From positions 3,658,001 to 3,722,000 of the forward strand of contig JAUCEF010000001.1 of NCBI GenBank assembly GCA_033558025.1: DNA of 64,000 nt. Direction: 5' to 3'. This stretch comes from Phytophthora sp. 'mugwort' (taxonomy: Eukaryota; Oomycota; Peronosporomycetes; Peronosporales; Peronosporaceae). Positions 30,544 through 40,700 of this stretch are shown in pieces. How positions within the stretch are numbered: position 1 is the first letter of the stretch; each line of letters starts with the position of its first letter. The translations under genes were made by a program, and so were the position numbers. A model generated the notes under the pieces. That model ran no database searches, was not told the DNA's origin, and saw only the letters and a list, made by a program, of their open reading frames with translations.

Positions 30544-30802
30544 GGAGACACGTGTCGAAAGAAATGCCACCTGTTTCTTCTCGACTGCCTGATCTTTAGT
30601 GATGGACAAAATAAAAAATATCCCCCTGCCATTGACCGACATACACTCCGTGAACTGGTAATCAAAGATTTCCTCTGCGACGATGCCACCATCCGAGAAA
30701 AAGAAGATGCGCGCGCGGATTTCACGCATGATCTTCCAGTGATAACTGGCTAAAGGCCAGCGAGTCTATTGAAGAGCTACTTAAGCTGAGTGCCGGTTTT
30801 TA

Positions 30803-31830
30803 GTGCACCGCTACATCAATTCTCGGTCGAATCCGATCCGTCCTCTCGTTCTTCAACATAAAGTGGTGAAGATGAAGGACAACGAGTTCTATCAGTCTGT
30901 TCGGATGTATAAGAACTCGTTCTGCTTTATCGTGGAGCTTATCCAGGGAGATCCTGTCTCTCACAACAGAAGCAACCGAAAGCAACAAAATCCCATGCTT
31001 CAGCTGGCTGTCACTTTGGAGTGGTATGGTGGGTTCGGCACCGGCAGTGAGATCGGCAAGATTGAGAAGGCATACTGCATCGGAGCAGGTACGGTGACTC
31101 TTTATGTGAAACGTGTTCAGAAGGCCCTACTCCGTCACTTCAAAGCTTTGTATCGTGGCCATCCCGTACGCCGTATCGAAAAAGCAGCGCATTTCATCGC
31201 GAGCGATACGGCCTCGAAGGTTTTCCGGATTCGTCGATGGTACTCACGATTTTCAACCAGAGGCCATATATCGACGGTGGTCTGCGCTTCAACTGCAACG
31301 CGCGCTACAGTTTGAATGTCAAGGTGATATGCAACGAAGATAAACGGATTCTGATGGCATTTACTGGATGGCCGGGCTCCTGTAACGACTCAACTGTATG
31401 CGCCCGAATACCGATGGCGACAGAGCCTGCGAAATACTTCGACGGTGATCAGTATTTTGATCGGAAATACGGGATGCGCTCTTTCCAAGCGTGGGATCGT
31501 GCCATTCAAGCGCCCGGCTATCGAAAAACCTGGTAACACAAGAGTCAACGAGGTATGTCGAGTGCTCGAGTCACAACGGTAACTGTATCGGGCTGCTCAA
31601 GAACCGTTGGATGTCTCTCAAGGGTGTTCGAACCCAGATCAAGGTAAAGAAATATTTCCCAACTGTGAACAATCAAGTAATTGTGTGCGTCATGCTGTAA
31701 AAAAAAAAAAAACGTCGGCATTATCTAGAAAGATGTGTGGTTGCAAGGCAACCTGGACGACATGGACAACGACGACCAACCGGTAGAGTCAAGCGTTGAT
31801 GACAACGCCGCCAGCGCAGGCAAGGCCAAA
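30803..31830 (+). pseudogene. HARBI1-like (PIF/Harbinger, DDE_4) transposase pseudogene
   Basis: The first frame carries MKDNEFYQSVRMYKNSFCFI, then LQLAVTLEWYGGFGTGSEIG with AYCIGAGTVTLYVKRV, the helix-turn-helix-like N-terminal domain of Harbinger nucleases. A shift near 31225 leads to the nuclease core: RFNCNARYSLNVKVICNEDK, then GWPGSCNDSTV and KYFDGDQYFD, with the catalytic Asp of the second DDE motif. A further shift leads to CIGLLKNRWMSLKGVRTQIK and VNNQVIVCVML. After an A14 run (31700-31713) the acidic tail WLQGNLDDMDNDDQ is still visible, ending at about 31835. At least three frameshifts; inactive. Confidence 0.82.
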
Positions 31831-31964
31831 CGCTAGAGAGTCAAGGACACTGTGCTGGGACGTTCTGTCAGTGCTGATGTGAGTGCGTAGTAGGAAGTCT
31901 TTTACAATCATAAACTATTAATCACATTCTTTTCACGTAAAAGGAGGCCTACTACACGTGCATG

Positions 31965-32950
31965 ATGACACTCTCCATCGCTTGCCACCGTCGACTACTC
32001 GAAGAAGGCACTGACTGTCTTCTTTACATCGTCGACGCCCATGCCGCTCATCAGCAACTGCATTACCATCTTGTTCCGCTCTTCCTCGCGTTTCTGAATT
32101 GTCGCTAATTCTGGCTCACTCTTCTTCAACATCAGCTCTTGTTCTCAGAGTTCGAGGTCTCGCTGGTGTTGTTTCTCCTGCATTTTCCATCTCCCGCTCG
32201 AGTTTACGCTCTTCAAAATGTAAGCATGCGACAGACTGCTCTGTGGAACAATGCTACGACATCTTTGCGCTTCAGTCCATAGCCTTTTGGGCACCTCTCG
32301 CCTCGGCAGCCACACCAGCAACATCGGCATTAGTATCAGACGCGAGGACTGGTGTTAATGCTGACGCGCCATCGATACAGTCACTGATATGATCACTCTC
32401 AGTCGGGGAAAAAAAGAAATATTGAAGTTGTCCACCACCTCCGGGTTGCTTAGCACTGGCTCATGCTGCTGCGACACTGGGCTGACGTTCGCCTGCTCTC
32501 CAAAGATCGCGTCAATGTGGCTGTGAATGGGCAATGCTTCTCCAACATCGACTCTAACGTCATCCCCGCTGCCATCAGATGCCGAACCCTGTTTGCTTGT
32601 CCGCTCGATCACGAACCTTCTTGTACCAATTGAAGTGTGACTTCCATCGGATTTGTTTTTGGCATCCCACTTTATAGGCTTCATCCGGTCTGTCTTGGTT
32701 ACGCGCTTGATTGTCTTGTATTTGTGTAAACGTAGTCACTCATTCGAGCAAAGCCCATGATCTTTGTCAAACCTGCTCCATGTTTCATACTTTTGCCGAC
32801 GGTGGACTCGCCTTTGATGATCTTGTAGTTCTGGGCTCCTCAAACCATTCCACCATAACTTGGAGCTGTTCGAGAGTCGTGCGACCATACTTTTTCCCCG
32901 ATGGCGCGTTGGTTACCTTTGCTTGTCGCAACTCAGAATGCCTTTGGTAA
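31965..32950 (-). pseudogene. Myb/SANT-like DNA-binding accessory protein of the Harbinger element (pseudogene)
   Basis: On the minus strand from about 32950 a frame reads KKYGRTTLEQLQVMVEWFEE, then HGAGLTKIMGFARMSDYV. A shifted frame gives IRWKSHFNWYKKVRDRADKQ followed by TGFG, matching the Myb/SANT-like domain common in oomycete Harbinger-associated proteins. The C-terminal portion near 31965-32050 reads EERNKMVMQLLMSGMGVDDV followed by KKTVSAFFE. Several stops and shifts occur between these blocks. It faces the transposase gene tail to tail. Confidence 0.6.
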
Positions 32951-33022
32951 GATATATACATGGCAAAAACATCACATGTTTTGAAAGGGTTTTCAGAGAA
33001 CCAGAAATCGTGAAATCAGTGC

Positions 33023-33104
33023 AAGGAATCCGTCTTAAGAGACGGATTCCTTCACAGTTTTCTTGGCAAGGAATCTGTCAAAAGATCAGACAAGAAAACT
33101 GTGA
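33023..33104. repeat. Two perfect hairpins next to the right end of the Harbinger element
   Basis: First stem: AAGGAATCCGTCT at 33023-33035 pairs perfectly with 33040-33052 around a 4-base loop. Second stem: TCACAGTTTTCTTG at 33052-33065 pairs perfectly with 33091-33104. The second stem uses part of the terminal inverted repeat, so an extra inverted copy of the terminus motif lies just inside the right end. Confidence 0.8.
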
Positions 33105-33118
33105 TTTGAAAACCCCTA
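33091..33118 (-). repeat. Right terminal inverted repeat of the Harbinger element
   Basis: CAAGAAAACTGTGATTTGAA then AACCCCTA at the outer end; reverse complement of the left repeat with five mismatches. Confidence 0.75.
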
Positions 33119-33620
33119 ATAGGCTTGGTGCGAGTGCGTTCCAATCAAACAAGGCACATGTTCCGATTTTGGCAGAAATCGGTTTAAGTCATCAATTTGA
33201 CTTGCTTTCAGTATTACTCCGGGTATAAAACATCCAATTTCAAACTTTCGCTTAACTACGCTATTTCCCTATACAAGTCTATAATTTCATGAGGCACTAC
33301 ATCAAAAAGTTTATAAAATTGTGTAGTAGTGTTGAAGTTACAAGCTCCCCACATACAGAAACGGATCTGCATGATGTTGTTGTGTTTGCTGTTGTTGTTG
33401 CTGCTGAGGTTCGTGACTTTGCCTTGTTTGCCTCTTTAATTAATTTGGCTCTCTTTGTTTTCTTTTTTTTCCTTGGTAATGTCGGGGGATCTGGCTGCTC
33501 CAGCGTTGGTCGGTCAGGAATCTGCCTGATACTGTCTTGGTTTTCGCGTTTTGCCCTTGCCTTTGTCAATGCGGCAGACAGGAAGAAGCAGCACTGTGCG
33601 CTGCACTGTCTCTTTGTATC
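33119..33620. other. Intergenic, no gene seen
   Basis: About 500 bp of AT-rich sequence. A 90-codon minus-strand ORF (Lys/Thr-rich) and a 129-codon plus-strand ORF overlap each other; neither resembles a known family. Confidence 0.3.
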
Positions 33621-34170
33621 TCAGCCAGGAAGCTTTTTTAGTCGAAATCGGTGCACCATTGCGTTGGAAATTATGTAAATTTTCACTCTTTTTACGTTCC
33701 ATAAAGGAAAAATACCGCAGCTCTTAAATCCAGACGAAGTGTTGCGCTTAAAGTTGCAACGTGTCCACGCTAATGTCGCAACGTGCAGCGCCTTTGCCTT
33801 ACTGATTGTCGTTTCACCGTTGCCGTGAATCCTTGGCGAGGGATCGCTGGTTACCTCTGCGGCGGAGAGACAACAATGACAGTGCCAGAACGACCGAGCA
33901 GGCAATCTTCTTGCGCCCACCGCCCACAGGAATTTTGCTGGGCCCCCAACAATACCCGCAGTCTTCCGAGCGTCCATACAGCGCTTCCACACCCGCGCAA
34001 CCATGCGAATGCTAACTGAAAAGTGAGCAGCAACAGTGCCCAATCGCCGTCGCTCATCGTGCCTCCGATGCTTCTCTCTAGCAGAAACAGCACTACATCT
34101 TTGCGATCGCGATCAGTCAGATTTGGCATGGCACGATCTGGGTTGGGTGACTGGCCTAGCGTCGGCACGA
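33621..34170 (-). pseudogene. Tc1/mariner-like transposase N-terminal fragment (tentative)
   Basis: On the minus strand, from about 34125 a frame reads NLTDRDRKDVVLFLLERSIG, then shifts to GTVAAHFSVSIRMVARVWKR, the paired helix-turn-helix arrangement seen in oomycete Tc1/mariner-like transposases. Downstream in the same frame lies SGFKSCGIFPLW, which is more pogo-like, so this may be a composite of two relics. No DDE core is visible. The downstream frame ends at the stop near 33621. Confidence 0.5.
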
Positions 34171-34786
34171 GTACTGTGGAGAGGGAGAACGCAGCGAGGG
34201 AGCCATCGTTTGGATGGAAATGTTTAATGAAGAGCTAAGCGAACGCCGGTTGTATCGAGGTGTCGTGCGTTTGAAAGAGAAGTATTGTGAACGTGAAGGT
34301 TAGACTAAATTGGGTTGGACAATCATTTCCATCCAGAGGAAGTAGTACAATACGATTCGTACTTATTTGGGTTGTAATTGTAAGCTATTATATGAATACC
34401 TGGATTAAATTTGAGTGAGACTTCTCTATCGACTACCACGGATCAACGGTTTACCGCGTCAAACACTCTGCTCGTCAACGTATCTCCTGGTAGTACGCAT
34501 AAAGTATTAGCGGATTTAAGGGCGTTTCGCAACTCTGTAAAAATACTCAACCTCAGGCTTTTGGTCATGCCATCAGGGGGAGAGGCGGAGGGGCGTTTTG
34601 CTTCAGACGCCTCCCTGTGAATAGCTCGTCGGTTGTCTACGTGGTCGAAACCACAGACGTCGCGATCGGGTCATTGATTACATCTGAAGTTGGGGTGTTG
34701 CCAGCTCTACGACATCTCAAAGTAGCATAGCGTTAACGTAAGGCGGCGTTGCTGACTTTCCAGCCTGGCCGCACCTTGCAAGGTTT
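34171..34786. promoter_or_regulatory. 5' flank of the ATPase-cyclase gene
   Basis: About 600 bp with no supported gene. The frame of the downstream giant ORF has no ATG earlier than 34787. A 69-codon ORF at 34411 has no family resemblance. Confidence 0.3.
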
Positions 34787-37700
34787 ATGCATGAGTGTAG
34801 TGCCCAGCCTGCTCTTCCGCCCGGCCCTACAGCAAGCAGTATGGCATTCTCGCTGTCTCCGCAAGCCTTCCGGCCGGGCATTCGTAATTTCCAGGCCATG
34901 ACAAGCGACGAGCCCCCAAAAGTCGACGCAATGTCCTCTGCAGACGTTGTCACAGGTCCTGGACCACACGAGAAGCAGCCGGGTCTGTTCGATCGGTTCT
35001 TTCGTCGGAACCGAGCCGCCGATCAGTCTAGAGACGAAGATGCGAGTAACAATGCCCAGGAACTCGTCAAAAGTCGACTGCTTTTCGTCAATGATGTCAA
35101 GCGAACGATCGAGTACGCCACTTACATGCAGAGACATCATCACACAGACCCGTACTGGACAAACACTGTGTGTTCTTCCAAGTACACAACGCTCAACTTT
35201 CTCCCAAAGTCGCTGTTCGAGCAGTTCCGTCGCGTGGCCAATTTCTACTTTCTCATCATTTCGCTTCTTCAATTGTGTACAGATTTGTCACCTACAAACG
35301 AATATTCAACGATCGGTCCCTTGACGCTGGTCTTGACAGCCACAATGGTCAAAGAAGGTCTCGAGGACCGTGCACGGCATCAACAAGATTGGGTTGTCAA
35401 TCATGGAAAAGTGGAAGCACTCGGCGACTTGGTCGAACCTGGCGGAGCCAAGAAGAAGAAAAATGACGATCGAGAAGGCTCCCACACACCCCATCTAGGC
35501 GATTTCCAGTCCATTTTTTGGAAAAAATTACGTGTTGGTCACGTTGTCAAGCTCCACGACCAGGAGCAGGTACCGGCCGACCTCGTGCTCTTGTTTTCCA
35601 GTCAAGAGACCGGCGAAGCCATGTGCGAAACTTCGAGTCTTGACGGCGAGTCCAACCTTAAAGTTCGTCACTGCGTCAAATGGCACCATATTGTTCCACA
35701 CTCGCCGAAAGACTTTGGAGACCTTGTACACGGCGAAATCCGCTGCGAGGCGCCCAATAAACGACTGTACAGTTTCGACGGTGTGATACGAATTTCCTAC
35801 ATGAATACACCAGCCGTCGGCGAATTTTCAGTGCCACAGGACCCGACCGGTCCTGGGCATGTTCCTGAAGCTGTGGAAATCCCTATCACGATTGAAAATG
35901 TCCTATTACGCGGGATGAAACTGTGCAACACGAAATGGGTCGTCGGGGTGGTCGTCGGCGGTGGAAATGATACCAAATTGGTCCAAAACATGAAATCCAT
36001 CCCTTCGAAATTCAGCCGCTTGGATCGTATCGCCAACCGCTGTATTTTTCTCATTTTTTCCGTCCTTTTTGGTGTCTGCTGCTTTAGCTCCGTTCAGGCC
36101 TCGATTTTTGCCGTAAAAGTGCATGGAAATCCGGGTTATTCGACAGCGTACCCATTTGTCGCCAAGTTTCGCCCCGGGTACTTTTTGGAAGCTTGGGTCA
36201 CGTATTTGATCCTATATAACAATATGGTACCTATTTCCTTATATATCAGCTTGGAGGTTGTGAAATGGTACCAAGCGCGACGAATTGAGAATGACCCAAA
36301 AATGCGTTGCGCCATTACCGGTCGGGGTGTTGCGGCACGCACATCGAACGTGAATGAAGATCTCGGACAAATTAAATACATTTTCAGTGACAAGACCGGC
36401 ACGTTGACAAAAAATCAAATGCTCTTTAAAGTATGCAGCATTGGTGGTATAATCTTTGACGGATCAAATATGCACCTTCGTCGAGCAGCCCAAGCCAATA
36501 CTGACGACCTGTCTGGGACCACTGGTGATACGATGCTTAAGTTTGGCTCAACGTCTTCAGTCAGAGCGAATCGTGAGGGTGACGGACGACACAAGTCCAA
36601 GAACGTCTCAGTGACGGAAAAAGACGTCCGGCCGTATTCCCAACTCATGAAATTTGTCGAGAACCCTTCTCGTTTCTCAGCCAAAGAGGTTCATGCTGTG
36701 GACTTGGCACGTCCATTTTTTCGCTGTCTACTTCTTTGTCATTCGGCATCTGTAGCGATTGAGGAACCGTCCGCAGCAACAGAACAAACTGATGTCCAAA
36801 GTGTGACCAGCCGAACGCCAGTGGACAGTATCGAGGGCAGTATACGAGCTGAAAGCCGACGGCAAAGTGGCGCGGGATCGTTTACGACCAACCAAACCGC
36901 AACAGAAGCTACAGATGCGTTTCCTGCTCTTAAAGGCGATCGTCAGTTCTTCGGCTCGTCGCCCGACGAAGTGGCGCTACTTAACGCTGCACTGGAGTTT
37001 GACTGTATATACGAACGTCGAGAAGGTGACGTGATTCACATTCGACTGTTTGGTAAACCAGAATCGTATCAACTACTGGCAGTGAACGAATTTGACAGTA
37101 CACGGAAATGTATGTCGGTGGTCGTGAAGCGACTGACTCGAGATAACATGGACCTTGGGACGGAAGCGAAGCTCGCACGTGTTCAAGACAGCTGTGGAGA
37201 TCTGGATCACACGTTGGAAACCGATCTCGATAATGGATTGAATAGTGATTCCGAGTCGGAAGATCATGACATTCTCGTCTTTTCAAAAGGTGCCGATACC
37301 GTCATGTTTGCCAATGCCAACAAGGACCAGGATATCAGCAAGTTAGCTTTGCATGTCCACTACTTTGCAGCTATGGCACTTCGTACCTTGTTGCTTGGTC
37401 ATCGTACATTGTCAACGACTGAGTATCTCGCATGGAAAAGTGACTTTGATGCAGCGAAAAAAGCCTTATCCAGTCGTGAACAACAATGCGTCGAAGTGGC
37501 AAAACAAGTGGAAAAGTCGACTAAACTTCTAGGCGCTACGGGAGTTGAAGATTTACTCCAGGACGGCGTTAAAGAGTGTATTTCACAGCTTTCGCTTGGT
37601 GGTATTAACATTTGGATGCTCACAGGAGACAAGGATGAAACTGCGATCTCGGTCGCTCATATGTGCGGCCTCATTGGTCCTAAGAGCAAAATAGTCATTA

Positions 37701-40700
37701 TCAAAGGGAAAACAAAACAAGATTGTCTCGATGAAATTGCCAAAGCCCGACGGAAACTCAAGCGAGAAGGTGTTTGGGTCCCTGGTGTGGCGTCTCAGGA
37801 CATTTCGTTAGTGATTAATGGAGAAGCATTGGAACTTTTGCTGGCGGATGCTCTGACGTCGAGCAAAATCAATACGCAAATCTCGTACGTTAACGCCAAC
37901 CAAGTGGCTCCGCATTCCAGTCACACAAGTCACTCTGACGCCATGTACCACCACAACGCAACACTCGAGTTACTACGAAGTGAGCGAGATGCGTACGGAG
38001 GGCGTCTTAGTGGCTCTATGTCTGCCAAGTCAATGGGAAATCTACCGTTCCACGGGACGCATATGATTAATCGCTCAAGTTCAAGACCCGGATCAACGCG
38101 CACATCGATCACAGACTCTAATGGAGGTGCACAAATGGCTCACGAACTGTTTCTAGAGCTCGCGTCGCAGTGCAGAACGGTGGTTGCTTGTCGACTAAGT
38201 CCGATGCAGAAGGCTCAAGTTGTGAGCTTGATGAAGGCAGCACCAGGGACCCCATTAACTCTTGCAGTAGGCGATGGAGGTAACGATGTCAGTATGATTC
38301 AAGAAGCTCATGTTGGGATTGGAATCTACGGCCACGAAGGAATGCAAGCTGTACGCGCTGCAGATTTCGCTATTGTCACATTTCGTCATCTTTCTCGTCT
38401 TTTATTGGTGCATGGACGATGGAATCATCGTCGAGTGGCACGAGTGATTTTGTTCTCTTTTTACAAGAATATGGCGCTCATCATGACGCTTTTTTTGTAC
38501 TCATTTTACAATGGGTACTCGGGTCAGACACTGTACGAGTCGTACTTAATGGTTGGCTGGAATATGCTCTATACATTGCTGCCCATTTTCGTTTTGGGTA
38601 TTACGGACGAGGACATTAGAGATAGTGCCGTTCTTCGCTTCCCGTTTGTGTACCGAAGTTCGCTCAGAAAGAGTGAACTTAGTATCCGAGGTTTGTGTTT
38701 TTGGGTCGTAAATGCGATTTTCCATTCGCTTTTGGTCTTTTTCTTTGTCATTAAGACGATGGGTGGCGTGTCATCACGGTACAGTCACGCGAATGGACTG
38801 TTCCCGGATGGTACAGCCGTGTATGGAACACTGATCATCACAGTGAGTCTGAAGGCGTCACTGCATACCCAGTGCCTGTACCGCTGGACACGAGCACATT
38901 ACATGTCCCTCTTTGGTGGGTTTCTCGCCTACATTCTGTTCGTGGGGGCTTATTCGCAAGCCTATCGAATGTTCCCAACTTTTGACGTTTTTCGTGATTT
39001 CCAAGGGCTCGCACAGATCCTTTTCTCCGAAATGTTGTACTGGGTGATGCTGTTGTTTACATCCGTCACTTGTCTCTGTGTAGACTTGGCTGTCATGTAT
39101 CTAAGGAAAATGTACTTACCTTCCAGCAACGATATCATTCTAGAGATTGATAGCGGTCTTGGTGAGCTCCCGGCTTTACCTGTTCGCAACGCCGATGGCT
39201 CCACGGACACGATTCGTGCAGCTAAGCTCATTTATAGTTCGTCTGGACGCTCTGATGAAGGAAGTTACAATGGAATTGGTACATCAGTAGGTAGTTCTGT
39301 GCGGTCCGAGAAGGGAGAATTGTCACCGTCGTTACTTGAAGGCGAATGGAGTCAACAATTCCGAGATTTTGACCTCCCGACGGAACACGACGAACTCTCA
39401 AAGCAGCTCGTGTCGATACAACGTGAGCTCGCTCAAGAGATTGGCCATCCTGACCCATTAATGCAGGAAGATGACGCACACACTTCTCGAGCGTTGCGGG
39501 TGCAGCCTCCTGTACATCCTCTCACTCTTGCTTTTATGGGTGAGGAACATCAACGTTTAGAGACGGAGTACGAAATCACGTTTGCCTTTCGGGAACGTAG
39601 CCGTGTCATGCTGTGTCTTAAGGTCATGGCGTTCATGATCCCTTTATACGCAGCCTACGAACTACTTTGGGAACACGAGTCGTCGTACATTTGGATCCGC
39701 GTGGGCTACTTTGTGTGTGATGTTTTATTCATGCGCTTTGCCCGCACGAAATATTTCGTTCAAAATTACCAACTCGCGATTCTTTTGCCCTATAGCGTCA
39801 TTGGGATGGCGCTGACCTTGACAATCTCCGACACTGGCAAATTCGCTGCGGCACTCTACCCCGTGGGTCTCTTTGTGGTCATTCGCGTCAAGTTTCTCTA
39901 CGCACTGATGCTCTCACTCTACAATTTTGCATTCTACATGCTGGCAGACCGGCTCAATTCCATGAACTATAGCAACAATGTGGATCTGTCGGACCTCATG
40001 CTTTTCGCGCTCTACTTGGTCTTTATCATCACATTTGGAGCCTACGCGTGTTATTCCCTGCAGATCACCATGCGACGCGATTTCCTCCAGAGTCGTTCCC
40101 TACTTATCGAACAAAAGCGATCGACCCAAATCCTTAAAAATATGTTGCCAGAGCACGTGGTACAGCGTATGCAGAAAGGTGACACGCTCATTAGTGAGGA
40201 TGAACAGGACGTGACGATCCTTTTTTGTGACATCGCTGACTTTGCCTCGTTTGTGAACCGATTTAGCCCCACTGAGGTCGTCTCTCTGTTGGATCGCGTG
40301 TACTCACTTTTTGACCAAATTTGCCAGAAACATGGCGTCCGGAAGATGGAAACTGTCGGTAAAACGTACATGGCTTGCGCCGGGTTGCAAGGCAAAGATC
40401 AAGGCCGAGAGGCGGCACTTCGAGCGGTGTCGATGGCGTTGGATATGCTCGCGTCGCTTGACAAATGTCGGGCATCGAATGGCAATGGGATCAAACTACG
40501 ACTTGGAGTTCATTCCGGCCGCGTCGTCAGCGGCTTGGTGGGCATGAAGAAGCAGCAGTTTTCCTTATTTGGTGACACAGTTAACACAGCGTCACGCATG
40601 CAATCGACAGGAATTACTGGACGGTGTCAAATTTCTCAAGTGACGTATAAAAAACTTGTAGGACATTTCACATTTGAGGAACGACAAATTGACGTGAAAG

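Larger units (their letters stand above)
30516..33118 (+). mobile_element. Degenerate PIF/Harbinger element with two convergent genes
   Basis: The left end 30516-30543 (TAGGGGTTACTAAATCGGAG followed by TTTTCTTG) and the reverse complement of the right end 33091-33118 match at 23 of 28 bases, giving terminal inverted repeats. Inside are a HARBI1-like DDE_4 nuclease pseudogene on the plus strand and a Myb/SANT-like DNA-binding pseudogene on the minus strand, the standard two-gene PIF/Harbinger content. A 3-bp target duplication expected for the family is not clearly preserved. Size about 2.6 kb; inactive. Confidence 0.78.

Noticed and set aside
33289..33678. 129-codon plus-strand ORF with Phe-rich hydrophobic stretch
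   Set aside because: Overlaps antisense ORFs in transposon debris; Phe/Val runs come from a T-rich tract.
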